Below, in pieces: positions 51,226 through 61,914 of a stretch of 64,000 nucleotides of DNA. The notes under the pieces were generated by a model, which saw only the letters and a list, made by a program, of their open reading frames with translations, did no database searches and was not told the origin of the DNA. The first letter of the stretch is position 1. Each line of letters starts with the position of its first letter. The stretch lies in contig NZ_CP055481.1 of assembly GCF_013705725.1 (NCBI RefSeq), positions 1,426,001 to 1,490,000 on the forward strand, given 5' to 3'. A program made the translations under genes and the position numbers. The stretch is from Klebsiella sp. RHBSTW-00484. Lineage in GTDB: Bacteria; Pseudomonadota; Gammaproteobacteria; Enterobacterales; Enterobacteriaceae.

Positions 51226-52149
51226 ATGAGCGTATTAATTGCATTGTTGCAGGCGCTGGTGTTGTTTGCCGCCGCGCCGCTGTTGTCCGGGATCACTCGC
51301 GTTGCGCGTGCGCGTCTGCATAACCGCCGTGGTCCCGGCGTGTTGCAGGAGTATCGCGACATCATCAAACTGCTGGGCCGTCAGAGTATTGGCCCTGATG
51401 CCTCCGGCTGGGTGTTCCGCCTGACGCCGTACGTGATGGTCGGCGTGATGCTGACCATCGCCACCGCGCTGCCGGTGGTCACCGTTGACTCGCCAATGAC
51501 GGGGTTGGGTGACCTGATTACCCTGATCTACCTGTTCGCTATCGCCCGCTTCTTCTTTGCCATTTCCGGCCTGGATACCGGCAGCCCGTTTACCGCTATC
51601 GGAGCCAGCCGCGAAGCGATGCTCGGCGTGCTGGTGGAGCCGATTCTTTTGCTCGGCCTGTGGGTTGCGGCGCAGGTTGCGGGTTCTACCCATATCAGCA
51701 GCATCACCGACACCATTTACCACTGGCCTGCCGCGCGCAGCATTCCGCTGATTCTGGCGCTGTGCGCCTGCGCCTTCGCCACCTTTATCGAAATGGGCAA
51801 GCTGCCGTTCGACCTGGCGGAAGCGGAGCAGGAGCTCCAGGAAGGTCCGCTCTCAGAATACAGCGGAAGCGGCTTCGGCGTGCTGAAGTGGGGCATCAGC
51901 CTTAAACAGCTGGTGGTGTTGCAGATGTTTGTCGGCGTGTTTATCCCGTGGGGGCAGATGACCAGTTTTAGCGTCGGCGGTCTGCTGCTGGCGTTGGTGG
52001 TTGCCGTCGTCAAGCTGGTGGGTGGCGTACTGATTATCGCCCTGTTCGAAAACAGCATGGCGCGTCTGCGCCTGGATATCACCGGGCGCATTACCTGGAC
52101 CGGGTTCGGTTTAGCCTTTTTAGCCTTCGTCTCCTTGCTGGTGGCGTGA
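51226..52149 (+). CDS. hycD: HycD, NuoH-like membrane subunit
   Basis: A 307-residue membrane protein of the NuoH/HyfC family with about eight membrane segments. Family signatures are RRGPGVLQEYRDIIKLLGR (about 25-45) and MGKLPFDLAEAEQELQEGPL near residues 190-210. It contacts HycG and the hydrogenase arm at the membrane. Confidence 0.96.
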   Translation: MSVLIALLQALVLFAAAPLLSGITRVARARLHNRRGPGVLQEYRDIIKLLGRQSIGPDASGWVFRLTPYVMVGVMLTIATALPVVTVDSPMTGLGDLITLIYLFAIARFFFAISGLDTGSPFTAIGASREAMLGVLVEPILLLGLWVAAQVAGSTHISSITDTIYHWPAARSIPLILALCACAFATFIEMGKLPFDLAEAEQELQEGPLSEYSGSGFGVLKWGISLKQLVVLQMFVGVFIPWGQMTSFSVGGLLLALVVAVVKLVGGVLIIALFENSMARLRLDITGRITWTGFGLAFLAFVSLLVA

Positions 52150-52166
52150 TTTAAGAGAGTTTGAGC

Positions 52167-53876
52167 ATGTCTGAAGAAAAAATCGGTCAACACTATCTCG
52201 CCGCACTGCATCAGGCCTTTCCGGGCGTGGTGCTGGATGAAGCCTGGCAGACCAAAGACCAGCTTACCGTGACGGTGAAGGTCAACTATTTACCGGAAGT
52301 GGTCGAGTTTCTTTACTACAAGCAGGGCGGCTGGCTGTCGGTGCTGTTTGGCAACGACGAACGCAAGCTGAACGGCCACTACGCTGTCTACTACGTGCTG
52401 TCGATGGAGCAGGGGACGAAGTGCTGGATCACCGTGCGCGTAGAAGTAGATGCCAATAAGCCGGAATATCCGTCCGTCACGCCGCGCGTGCCCGCCGCCG
52501 TTTGGGGCGAGCGCGAAGTGCGCGATATGTACGGCCTGGTGCCGGTAGGGCTGCCGGACGAACGTCGCCTGGTGCTGCCGGACGATTGGCCGGATGAGCT
52601 GTATCCGCTGCGTAAAGACAGCATGGATTACCGTCAGCGCCCGGCACCGACCACCGATGCTGAAACCTATGAATTCATTAATGAACTGGGTACGAAAAAG
52701 AACAACGTGGTGCCGATTGGCCCGCTGCACGTGACTTCCGATGAACCGGGCCACTTCCGCCTGTTCGTTGACGGCGAAAACATTATCGACGCCGACTACC
52801 GCCTGTTCTACGTCCATCGCGGCATGGAAAAGCTGGCGGAAACCCGCATGGGCTACAACGAAGTCACTTTCCTGTCGGATCGCGTGTGCGGCATCTGCGG
52901 TTTTGCCCACAGCACTGCCTACACCACCTCCGTCGAGAACGCGATGGGCATCGTGGTGCCGGAACGTGCGCAGATGATCCGCGCCATTCTGCTGGAAGTT
53001 GAGCGTCTGCACTCGCACCTGCTCAACCTCGGCCTGGCCTGCCACTTCACCGGCTTCGACTCCGGGTTTATGCAGTTCTTCCGCGTTCGCGAAACGTCGA
53101 TGAAGATGGCGGAAATTCTCACCGGGGCGCGCAAAACCTACGGCCTGAACCTGATTGGCGGCATCCGTCGCGACCTGCTGAAAGACGACATGATCCAGAC
53201 CCGTCAGCTGGCGCAGCAGATGCGCCGCGACGTGCAGGATCTGGTGGATATGCTGCTCAGCACGCCGAATATGGAGCAGCGTACCGTGGGCATTGGTCGT
53301 CTCGACCCGCAGATCGCCCGCGACTTCAGCAACGTCGGCCCGATGGTGCGCGCCAGCGGCCATGCCCGCGACACCCGCGCCGATCACCCGTTTGTCGGCT
53401 ACGGCCTGCTGCCGATGATCGTGCACAGCGAGCAGGGCTGCGATGTGATTTCGCGCCTGAAGGTGCGTATCAACGAAGTCTATACCGCGCTAAACATGAT
53501 CGACTTCGGCCTCGATAACTTGCCGGGCGGCCCACTAGCGGTAGAAGGTTTCACCTATATTCCTAACCGCTTTGCGCTGGGCTTCTCTGAAGCGCCACGC
53601 GGGGATGATATCCACTGGAGCATGACCGGCGACAACCAGAAGCTATACCGCTGGCGTTGCCGGGCGGCGACCTACGCCAACTGGCCGACTCTGCGCTATA
53701 TGCTGCGTGGCAACACCGTGTCCGATGCGCCGCTGATTATCGGTAGCCTCGACCCTTGCTACTCCTGTACCGACCGCATGACCGTGGTCGATGTGCGCAA
53801 GAAGAAGAGCAAAGTGGTGCCGTACAAAGAGCTGGAGCGCTACAGCATCGAGCGTAAGAACTCGCCGCTGAAATAA
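52167..53876 (+). CDS. hycE: HycE, large subunit of hydrogenase 3
   Basis: A 569-residue protein fusing a NuoC-like N-terminal domain (about 1-160) to a NuoD-like NiFe catalytic domain. The nickel ligands are in RVCGICGFAHS (about 240) and DPCYSCTDRM near residue 531-540. HycI cuts after the Arg of the second motif, leaving about 32 residues to be removed. The ATG at 52167 gives the same length as E. coli HycE. It evolves hydrogen from formate-derived electrons. A 173-bp repeat-bearing gap follows, which is unusual in this operon. Confidence 0.97.
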   Translation: MSEEKIGQHYLAALHQAFPGVVLDEAWQTKDQLTVTVKVNYLPEVVEFLYYKQGGWLSVLFGNDERKLNGHYAVYYVLSMEQGTKCWITVRVEVDANKPEYPSVTPRVPAAVWGEREVRDMYGLVPVGLPDERRLVLPDDWPDELYPLRKDSMDYRQRPAPTTDAETYEFINELGTKKNNVVPIGPLHVTSDEPGHFRLFVDGENIIDADYRLFYVHRGMEKLAETRMGYNEVTFLSDRVCGICGFAHSTAYTTSVENAMGIVVPERAQMIRAILLEVERLHSHLLNLGLACHFTGFDSGFMQFFRVRETSMKMAEILTGARKTYGLNLIGGIRRDLLKDDMIQTRQLAQQMRRDVQDLVDMLLSTPNMEQRTVGIGRLDPQIARDFSNVGPMVRASGHARDTRADHPFVGYGLLPMIVHSEQGCDVISRLKVRINEVYTALNMIDFGLDNLPGGPLAVEGFTYIPNRFALGFSEAPRGDDIHWSMTGDNQKLYRWRCRAATYANWPTLRYMLRGNTVSDAPLIIGSLDPCYSCTDRMTVVDVRKKKSKVVPYKELERYSIERKNSPLK

Positions 53877-53897
53877 TTGAGCCATTGCGTGGGGATT

Positions 53898-54013
53898 CCC
53901 CTCACCCCGACCCTCTCCCCATGGGGGCGAGGGGGAAGGGCAGATCGAGTGCGAACTTACTGACCGTGCAGATCTGTCCCCTCTCCCTTTCAGGGAGAGG
54001 GCTAGGGTGAGGG
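53898..54013. repeat. Pair of palindromic repeats inside the hyc operon
   Basis: CCCCTCACCCCGACCCTCTC with CCCATGGGGGCGAGGGGG at 53898-53936, and CCCCTCTCCCTTTCAGGGAG with AGGGCTAGGGTGAGGG at 53978-54013. Same family as 31999-32209 and 40881-41020. They occupy the hycE-hycF gap and can fold into strong hairpins in the mRNA. Confidence 0.8.
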
Positions 54014-54049
54014 TAAAAACACCGCACGTAAGCTGGGAGCAACTAATTA

Positions 54050-54592
54050 ATGTTTACCTTTATTAAAAAAGTCATTAAAACCGGCACCGCGACGCATTCA
54101 TACCCGCTGGAGCCTATGCCGGTGGATAAAAATTTCCGTGGCAAGCCGGAGCACAATCCGCAGCAGTGCATTGGCTGTGCGGCCTGCGTGAACGCCTGCC
54201 CGTCTAACGCCTTGACGGTCGAAACCTGTCTCGCCACCAACCAGCTGGCGTGGCAGTTCAACCTTGGGCGCTGCATCTTCTGCGGACGCTGTGAAGAAGT
54301 TTGCCCGACGGCGGCAATCAAGCTCTCTCAGGAGTACGAGCTGGCGGTGTGGAAGAAAGAGGATTTTCTCCAGCAATCCCGTTTCGACATCTGCCACTGC
54401 CGGGTGTGCGAACGCCCGTTCGCCGTGCAAAAAGAGATCGACTACGCCATCGCGCTGCTTAAGCACAACGGCGATACCCGTGCCGAGCTGCATCGCGAAA
54501 GCTTTGAGACCTGCCCGGAGTGCAAACGCCAGAAATGTCTGGTGCCGTCCGACCGTATTGAACTGACTCGCCATATGAGAGAGGCCAGCTGA
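54050..54592 (+). CDS. hycF: HycF, iron-sulphur subunit of formate hydrogenlyase
   Basis: A 180-residue NuoI-like protein with two 4Fe-4S motifs, [12 protein letters not shown] and [12 protein letters not shown]. The C-terminal extension has more Cys pairs (CHCRVC and CPECKRQKC) that could bind another metal. It passes electrons between HycB and HycG. Its stop overlaps the hycG start by one base. Confidence 0.95.
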   Translation: MFTFIKKVIKTGTATHSYPLEPMPVDKNFRGKPEHNPQQCIGCAACVNACPSNALTVETCLATNQLAWQFNLGRCIFCGRCEEVCPTAAIKLSQEYELAVWKKEDFLQQSRFDICHCRVCERPFAVQKEIDYAIALLKHNGDTRAELHRESFETCPECKRQKCLVPSDRIELTRHMREAS

Positions 54593-55359
54593 TGAGCAAT
54601 TTATTAGGCCCGCGCGACGACAACGGCATCCCGGTGCCGATGACGGTGGATGAATCCATCGCCAGCATGAAAACCGCGTTGCTGAAGAAAATTAAGCGCT
54701 CCGCCTACGTCTACCGCGTGGACTGCGGCGGCTGCAACGGCTGCGAAATCGAGATTTTCGCCACCCTGTCGCCGCTGTTTGATGCCGAGCGTTTTGGGAT
54801 CAAAGTGGTCCCTTCGCCGCGCCATGCCGATATTCTGCTGTTTACCGGAGCGGTGACCCGCGCGATGCGTTCGCCTGCATTACGCGCCTGGCAGTCTGCG
54901 CCGGACCCGAAAATTTGTATCTCCTACGGCGCATGCGGCAACAGCGGCGGCATCTTCCATGACCTCTACTGCGTGTGGGGCGGGACCGACAAAATCGTGC
55001 CGGTAGATGTTTATATTCCCGGCTGCCCGCCGACGCCAGCCGCGACGCTGTACGGCTTCGCCATGGCGCTGGGGCTGCTGGAGCAGAAAATCCACGCCCG
55101 TCTGCCGGGCGAGCAGGACGAACAAGCGGCTGAGATTCTTCACCCGGACATGGTGCAGCCGCTGCGCGTACGTATCGACCGCGAAGCGCGCCGCCTGGCG
55201 GGCTATCGCTACGGCCGCCAGATTGCCGACGACTATATGCGCCTGCTCGGACAGGGCGATAATCAGGTGGTACGCTGGCTGGAGGCGGAGAAAGATCCGC
55301 GTCTGACCGAGATCGTCACCCATCTTAACTTGGTGGTAGAGGGAGCGCGTATCCGATGA
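54592..55359 (+). CDS. hycG: HycG, small subunit of hydrogenase 3
   Basis: A 255-residue NuoB-like protein. The cluster ligands are in [12 protein letters not shown], the YGACGNSGG stretch and GCPPTP (about residues 43-50, 107-115 and 140-146). It carries the 4Fe-4S cluster nearest the NiFe site of HycE. It overlaps hycH by 4 bp. Confidence 0.96.
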   Translation: MSNLLGPRDDNGIPVPMTVDESIASMKTALLKKIKRSAYVYRVDCGGCNGCEIEIFATLSPLFDAERFGIKVVPSPRHADILLFTGAVTRAMRSPALRAWQSAPDPKICISYGACGNSGGIFHDLYCVWGGTDKIVPVDVYIPGCPPTPAATLYGFAMALGLLEQKIHARLPGEQDEQAAEILHPDMVQPLRVRIDREARRLAGYRYGRQIADDYMRLLGQGDNQVVRWLEAEKDPRLTEIVTHLNLVVEGARIR

Positions 55360-55766
55360 GCGAAACGGTGGTGTTCAGTCAGTTGAGCCGTAAATTTATT
55401 GATGAGAACGATGCCACGCCCGATCAGGCGCAGCAGGTGGTCTATTACAGCCTGGCGATTGGCCACCACCTCGGCGTGATCGATTGCCTGGAAGCGGCGC
55501 TGAGCTGCCCGTGGGAAGCGTACCTGGCGTGGGTTGCTACGCTTGAAGAGGGCAGCACCGCGCGGCGCAAAATGGAAGGCGTGCCGAAATACGGCGAGAT
55601 TGTCATCGACAGCAATCATGTGGCCATGCTCGCCAACGCCTTCGATAAAGCGCAGGCCGGGCAAACCCCTGAGCAGCAGGCGTGGAGTAAAATTATGCTC
55701 AGCATGCTGCATGATATTCACCAGGAAAGCGCCATCTACCTGATGGTAAGGAGACTCCGTGACTGA
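55356..55766 (+). CDS. hycH: HycH, accessory protein for hydrogenase 3
   Basis: A 136-residue soluble protein conserved in hyc and hyf operons. It has no catalytic motif; in E. coli it is needed for hydrogenase 3 maturation and binds HycE precursor. It overlaps hycG by 4 bp and hycI by 8 bp. Confidence 0.94.
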   Translation: MSETVVFSQLSRKFIDENDATPDQAQQVVYYSLAIGHHLGVIDCLEAALSCPWEAYLAWVATLEEGSTARRKMEGVPKYGEIVIDSNHVAMLANAFDKAQAGQTPEQQAWSKIMLSMLHDIHQESAIYLMVRRLRD

Positions 55767-56229
55767 CGTTTTACTCTGTGTCGGCAACAGCATGATGGGT
55801 GACGACGGCGCAGGCCCGCTGCTGACGGAGATGTGCGCCGCTAATCCGGTTGGCGATTGGGTAGTGATTGACGGCGGCAGCGCCCCGGAAAACGACATTG
55901 TCGCTATTCGTGAACTGCGCCCCGACCGGCTGCTGATCGTCGATGCCACCGATATGGGGCTCAATCCAGGCGAAATCCGCATCGTCGACCCGGACGATAT
56001 CGCCGAGATGTTTATGATGACCACCCACAATATGCCACTTAACTATCTTATCGATCAGCTGAAAGAGGATATCGGCGAGGTGATCTTCTTAGGCATTCAG
56101 CCGGATATCGTCGGCTTCTATTACCCGATGACCCAGCCGATTAAGGATGCGGTCGAGGTGGTGTATCACAAGCTGAACGGCTGGCAGGGGAACGGTGGGT
56201 TTTCGCAGCTTGAGGCGGCGGAAGAGTAG
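55759..56229 (+). CDS. hycI: HycI, HycE maturation endopeptidase
   Basis: A 156-residue M52-family protease with a GTG start (GTGACTGACG). Metal-sensing residues are Asp in GNSMMGDDGAG, Asp in VDATDMG and His in TTHNMPLNYLI. It removes the C-terminal peptide of HycE after nickel insertion. It ends the hyc operon before a hairpin at 56237-56261. Confidence 0.96.
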   Translation: MTDVLLCVGNSMMGDDGAGPLLTEMCAANPVGDWVVIDGGSAPENDIVAIRELRPDRLLIVDATDMGLNPGEIRIVDPDDIAEMFMMTTHNMPLNYLIDQLKEDIGEVIFLGIQPDIVGFYYPMTQPIKDAVEVVYHKLNGWQGNGGFSQLEAAEE

Positions 56230-56236
56230 GGTTAAT

Positions 56237-56261
56237 GCCGGAGAGTGTGAGACTCTCCGGC
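56237..56261 (+). terminator. Hairpin after hycI
   Basis: GCCGGAGAGT-GTGAG-ACTCTCCGGC is a perfect 10-bp stem just after the hycI stop. No T run follows, so it may act as an mRNA end stabiliser or a rho-aided stop. Confidence 0.6.
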
Positions 56262-56418
56262 AAGATTCGCTTCAAAAGGCACGGCTGGTAAATATTAATG
56301 AAACCGCCATGGCTGGTTTGTTTTGGAAACGGAAATGTATCGTTATTTTTATTTGTGTGAAACGTATATTAATACGCTGACGCTTTATCTTAATAAAGCA
56401 AAAGCGTCGCAGAATGTA

Positions 56419-56643
56419 TTATTCATTAACCTGTTCGATAATTAACTTCCCTTGCATCACCAATACTTTTACCGTCGTACCTATAGGAAATCCCGCCGCT
56501 TCCAGCCAGTCTCCATTGAGATTCAACGATGAATGCTGCTGACCGCGTTGGCTTTGCCGGGTTTTGCGCCTGATATAACCCACTTTTAAATGACGAAAGG
56601 GCCTGGTAATAAGCGACTCCGTTTTATTGTTTTCTTCTGTCAT
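56419..56643 (-). CDS. SymE-family type I toxin
   Basis: A 74-residue basic protein. The core LNLNGDWLEAAGFPIGTTVK followed by VMQGKLIIEQ matches the SymE fold, a relative of AbrB, which cleaves or binds RNA and is induced by DNA damage in E. coli. GGAG lies 6 bases before the ATG at 56643; an ATG four codons upstream has no ribosome site. SymE is controlled by the antisense RNA SymR; I cannot confirm such an RNA or a LexA box here. It is convergent with hycI and absent from this position in E. coli. Confidence 0.72.
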   Translation of the reverse strand: MTEENNKTESLITRPFRHLKVGYIRRKTRQSQRGQQHSSLNLNGDWLEAAGFPIGTTVKVLVMQGKLIIEQVNE

Positions 56644-56921
56644 GGTTTTCTCCATACTTTATTTATTTGTCGCTGGGCAAGCGATATGCGGTGAAACTCT
56701 ATTTTGCGTTTAAAAACTACTGAATAAAATGCCAGTAAAAAAACAGAATGGCAAACCTGAAACTGGAAGCAAGCTCGACAAAATAAAATGCAAAAAATGA
56801 AACTGGAAATATTAGGTTGTGATTGGCTTGAATAAGATTTTTCAGGTTATTTTATTTAGGGTAATAATAGTGGCGTGAAATGAATAGTGTAAAATATTAT
56901 GTATGGAATATTGGGGCTGCC
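56644..56921. other. AT-rich region upstream of the symE-like gene
   Basis: About 280 bases with no gene. It is much more AT-rich than the surroundings. The string TGAAACTGGAA occurs twice (about 56757 and 56797). The symE promoter and any antisense RNA should lie here. Confidence 0.4.
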
Positions 56922-57022
56922 GGGTGCCATTCCCGGAGGCGATGCTGCGCATCTGTCCGGGCTACCGGCCCGCAGGCGTTGATGAACTCGTAGCCCGGCT
57001 AAGCGCAGCGCGAGCCGGGAAA
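56922..57022. repeat. BIME between symE and ascB
   Basis: CCCGGAGGCGATGCTGCGCA, TCTGTCCGGGCTACC and inverted TAGCCCGGCTAAGCGCAGCG with CGAGCCGGG. This copy shows the intact version of the sequence that is split by the insertion sequence at 25880-27269. Confidence 0.82.
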
Positions 57023-57046
57023 AATTCCGTGCTACAGGTGTTTGTG

Positions 57047-57067
57047 AGGCTGAGGATCCCTCAGCCT
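57047..57067 (-). terminator. Hairpin after ascB
   Basis: AGGCTGAG and CTCAGCCT form an 8-bp stem with a 5-base loop, about 10 bases past the ascB stop on the minus strand. No T run follows. Confidence 0.5.
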
Positions 57068-57077
57068 GCGGGGCAAA

Positions 57078-58505
<1,428 letters not shown>

Positions 58506-58528
58506 TTACCTCATTATCAAAATTGTGT

Positions 58529-59971
58529 TCAGGCGTGTGATGTTTGAGCCGTGGCCTGGCGTTGTCTGGCGTCAGCAGCGGCCTCTTCAACTGGAATATC
58601 TTCGAAGCCGAGCAGTAGGGTCAGGATAAACGACAGCACTACCGCCAGCGCCATGACGCCAAAGACCCAGACGATAGTCATCGGATTAGCCGGGTCGAAG
58701 AACTGGACGCTGGTAAACAGGCCCGGTGCCGCCATCGAGTGGCTGGCGAGCCCGGCAATCCCGGCCACCGCGCCGCAGATAAAGCCGCTGATCAGGCTGG
58801 CAATCAGCGGTCGCTTCAGGCGCACCGCCACGCCGTACAGCGCGGGTTCGGAAATCCCCGCCAGAATGGCAGAAGCCGCGGCCGCCAGCGCCGTCTGGCG
58901 CAATTCCGGGTTTTTGGTTTTCCACGCCACCGCCAGCGATGAGCCACCCAGCGACAGGTTCGCGCCGATTTCAGACGGCATGACCATGCCCTCTTTACCG
59001 GTTTCGGCAATGGTTTGAATGATGGTCGGGGTAAAGACGCGGTGCATCCCGGTCATCACCAGCAGCGGCCACAGTGCGCCCATAATCGCCACCGACAGCC
59101 AGCCCAGATAGCTATGAATGGTATAAACCAGCGCGGAAATGGCGCTACCAATCCAGATGCCGAGCGGGCCAATCAGCAGAATCGACAGCGGGGCGGCAAT
59201 CAGTACGATCAGCATCGGTTTAAGGAAGTTTTTGGTGACCGCTGGGGTAATACGGTCAACCCAGCGTTCGATATAAGAGAGGCACCAGGTCATCACCAGC
59301 GCCGGGATCACGGTATAGGTGTATTTCACCGCCGTCACCGGAATAAAGGCGAACTCAACGTACTCGCCCTGGGCGGCTTTCGCCATCAGTTCGATAAAGC
59401 TCGGGTGTACCAGCACCCCGGCAATTGCAATCGCCAGCGACATATTGGTTTTGAATTTCACCGCCGCAGAAGCCGCTACCATCAGTGGCAGGAAGAAGAA
59501 CGCGCCGTCGCCGATCACCGTCAAAATGGTCAGCGTTGGCGCCCCTTTTGGCAGCACGCCGGTCATCTCCAGGATCATCGCCAGCAGCTTAACCATCGAT
59601 CCGCCGATAATCGCCGGGATCAGCGGCGACATGGTGCCGATCAGCGCATCAAGGATCCCCGCTCCGATGCGTTTTAAGGTGATAGGCGGTTTCCCCTGCG
59701 GTTCGGCAGGGCGCAGATCCCCCGGTAGCAGGGCCACCACCTCGCGATACGCCTGGGAGACGGTATTACCGATGATCACCTGACACTGGTTGTCGCTACG
59801 CACCACGCCGAGTACGCCTTTTAGCCCTTTCAAGGTGGCGCTATCAACCTGCTCGCTGTCTTTGACCACGAAACGCAGGCGCGTCATGCAGTGAGTAACG
59901 GCAGCGACGTTATCTACGCCACCTATCGCCGTGATGATCTGCTGCGCCAGGGCTGCATAATTTTTAGACAT
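58529..59971 (-). CDS. ascF: AscF, PTS EIIBC for beta-glucosides
   Basis: A 480-residue fusion. The EIIB domain (about 1-80) has the phosphocysteine in VTHCMTRLRF (Cys28). The EIIC domain (about 100-465) has about ten membrane segments. No EIIA domain is attached, so a separate glucose-type EIIA (Crr) must supply phosphate, as known for AscF. It is divergent from ascG. Confidence 0.95.
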   Translation of the reverse strand: MSKNYAALAQQIITAIGGVDNVAAVTHCMTRLRFVVKDSEQVDSATLKGLKGVLGVVRSDNQCQVIIGNTVSQAYREVVALLPGDLRPAEPQGKPPITLKRIGAGILDALIGTMSPLIPAIIGGSMVKLLAMILEMTGVLPKGAPTLTILTVIGDGAFFFLPLMVAASAAVKFKTNMSLAIAIAGVLVHPSFIELMAKAAQGEYVEFAFIPVTAVKYTYTVIPALVMTWCLSYIERWVDRITPAVTKNFLKPMLIVLIAAPLSILLIGPLGIWIGSAISALVYTIHSYLGWLSVAIMGALWPLLVMTGMHRVFTPTIIQTIAETGKEGMVMPSEIGANLSLGGSSLAVAWKTKNPELRQTALAAAASAILAGISEPALYGVAVRLKRPLIASLISGFICGAVAGIAGLASHSMAAPGLFTSVQFFDPANPMTIVWVFGVMALAVVLSFILTLLLGFEDIPVEEAAADARQRQATAQTSHA

Positions 59972-60047
59972 CGGATTTTATCCTGTTTATCAATGGGGTA
60001 CTGGCTTGTCATCGCGCCGTAAAACGGAGCGGTATCATGCATACATA

Positions 60048-60060
60048 GGAAACCGGTTCC
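60048..60060. promoter_or_regulatory. AscG operator
   Basis: GGAAACCGGTTCC is close to the known AscG site TGAAACCGGTTTCA. It lies in the ascF-ascG divergent region, 77 bases before ascF. A weak CRP-like string (TGTGATTTTGATCGCT) is at 60121-60136. Confidence 0.7.
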
Positions 60061-60226
60061 ACATAATCATCAATAGTTTCATTTGTAGTTACAAGATATA
60101 AAAAATTAAGATCTGAATTTTGTGATTTTGATCGCTTTTTCAGCAAAGGGAGAGATGTGTGCAAATGCTGAAAAAGCGCCGCGCGTGCAGTACACTGCGG
60201 GCAACATTGGCAACAGGAATAACCAC

Positions 60227-61240
60227 ATGGCAACAATGCTGGAGGTCGCGAAGCGCGCGGGGGTGTCGAAAGCCACCGTTTCGCGGGTGCTGTCGGGTAA
60301 CGGCTATGTCAGTCAGGAGACCAAAGACCGCGTGTTCCAGGCGGTGGCTGAAAGCGGCTATCGGCCTAATCTGCTGGCGCGTAACCTGGCGACCAAAAAG
60401 ACGCAGACCCTCGGACTGGTGGTGACCAATACCCTCTATCATGGCGTCTACTTCAGCGAGTTGCTCTATCACGTGGCGCGGATGACCGAAGACAAAGGGC
60501 GGCAGCTGATCCTCGCCGACGGCAAGCACAGCGCGGAGGAAGAGCGCGAGGCGATTCAGTATCTGCTCGACCTGCGTTGCGACGCGATTATTATCTATCC
60601 GCGCTTTCTTAGCGTTGATGAGATGGATGAGATTATCGAGAGCCATGAGCAGCCGATTATGGTGCTCAACCGCCGCCTGCGCCGCAACGCCAGCCATTGC
60701 GTCTGGTCCGATCAAAAGGCCTCGGCGATGATGACGGTGGAAAAGCTCATTGAACTAGGTCATCGCGACATCGCTTTTATCACCGGTTCGCTGGATTCGC
60801 CAACCGGCGTTGAGCGTCTCTCGGGCTATAAAGATGCGTTGTCTCGCCACGGCATCGACCTGAACAACGATTTGATTGTTGAAGGAAGATGGACGCCGGA
60901 AACCGGTGCCGCCGGGGTGGAGACGCTGCGCCAGCGTAACGCCCGCTATAGCGCGCTGGTAGCGAGCAACGACGATATGGCGATCGGTGCGATGAAGCAG
61001 CTACATCTGCACGGTGTTAAGGTGCCAGAGCAGGTATCGGTAGTCGGTTTTGATGATATCGTGCTGGCACCGTATATGGTGCCATCGCTCTCCAGCGTGA
61101 AAGTACCGGTCACAGAGATGATCAAAGAGAGCATTAACCGACTGATTTTTATGCTCGACGGCGGTGATTTAAAATATCAGCAAACCTTCCCCGGTGAGCT
61201 GATTGAACGCGACTCGATGGTTCCCGGCCCGCATGCCTGA
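60227..61240 (+). CDS. ascG: AscG, LacI-family repressor of ascFB
   Basis: A 337-residue LacI/GalR protein. The HTH is TMLEVAKRAGVSKATVSRVL, the hinge YRPNLLARNLAT, then the sugar-binding domain. The start at 60227 begins the HTH; the longer open frame upstream has no family match. It represses ascFB and, in E. coli, partly other genes. Divergent arrangement with ascF and the site AACCGGTT agree. Confidence 0.95.
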   Translation: MATMLEVAKRAGVSKATVSRVLSGNGYVSQETKDRVFQAVAESGYRPNLLARNLATKKTQTLGLVVTNTLYHGVYFSELLYHVARMTEDKGRQLILADGKHSAEEEREAIQYLLDLRCDAIIIYPRFLSVDEMDEIIESHEQPIMVLNRRLRRNASHCVWSDQKASAMMTVEKLIELGHRDIAFITGSLDSPTGVERLSGYKDALSRHGIDLNNDLIVEGRWTPETGAAGVETLRQRNARYSALVASNDDMAIGAMKQLHLHGVKVPEQVSVVGFDDIVLAPYMVPSLSSVKVPVTEMIKESINRLIFMLDGGDLKYQQTFPGELIERDSMVPGPHA

Positions 61241-61280
61241 CGTCGTCATCTGTCATCGTCAGTTGTGACGATGACACTGT
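61241..61280. promoter_or_regulatory. Candidate FhlA activating region before hydN
   Basis: CGTCGTCATCTGTCATCGTC followed by AGTTGTGACGATGACACTGT repeats TGTCA/GATGACA words shared with the hypA-hycA and hycA-hycB gaps. It lies about 40-80 bases upstream of the sigma-54 promoter. Confidence 0.55.
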
Positions 61281-61320
61281 TCCTGTTATTTATTCCCTTT
61301 ATTATCAATGCAATAAAAAT

Positions 61321-61336
61321 TGGAACGTATTATGCA
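61321..61336 (+). promoter_or_regulatory. Sigma-54 promoter for hydN-hypF
   Basis: TGGAACGTATTATGCA has GG at 61322 and GC at 61334, the required 12-base spacing. hydN-hypF is sigma-54 and FhlA dependent in E. coli. Confidence 0.75.
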
Positions 61337-61374
61337 TACTCCGGCGCATCACCTTCTTACAGCTGGAGAAATGG

Positions 61375-61902
61375 ATGAACCGTTTCATTATCGCCGACGC
61401 GAGCAAATGCATCGGCTGCCGCACCTGTGAAGTGGCCTGCGTGGTCTCTCATCAGGAACATCAGGACTGCGCCGCGCTGACGCCAAAAAACTTTTTACCG
61501 CGTATTCACGTGATTAAAGGCGTCAATGTGTCGACGGCCACCGCCTGTCGTCAGTGCGAAGACGCGCCGTGCGCTAACGTCTGCCCGAACGGCGCAATCA
61601 GCCGCGAAAAGGGTTTTGTCCACGTGATGCAGGAGCGCTGTATTGGCTGCAAAACCTGCGTGGTGGCCTGCCCGTATGGCGCGATGGAAGTGGTAGTGCG
61701 CCCGGTTATCCGCAACAGCGGCGCGGGTCTGAACGTGCTGGCGGAAAAAGCCGAAGCTAATAAGTGCGACCTGTGCTATCACCGCGAGGAAGGCCCGGCC
61801 TGTATGGATGCCTGCCCAACTCACGCGCTGATTTGCGTCGACCGCAACAAGCTCGAACAGATGAATATCGAAAAACGCCGCCGCACGGCGCTGGCCTGGT
61901 AA
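61375..61902 (+). CDS. hydN: HydN, ferredoxin-like electron carrier
   Basis: A 175-residue protein with four 4Fe-4S motifs: CIGCRTCEVAC, CRQCEDAPCANVCP, CIGCKTCVVACP and CDLCYHREEGPACMDACP. It is similar to HycB and linked to formate dehydrogenase H activity. It starts 39 bases after the sigma-54 promoter and lies 12 bp before hypF. Confidence 0.95.
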   Translation: MNRFIIADASKCIGCRTCEVACVVSHQEHQDCAALTPKNFLPRIHVIKGVNVSTATACRQCEDAPCANVCPNGAISREKGFVHVMQERCIGCKTCVVACPYGAMEVVVRPVIRNSGAGLNVLAEKAEANKCDLCYHREEGPACMDACPTHALICVDRNKLEQMNIEKRRRTALAW

Positions 61903-61914
61903 TTTGGCCGCGCG

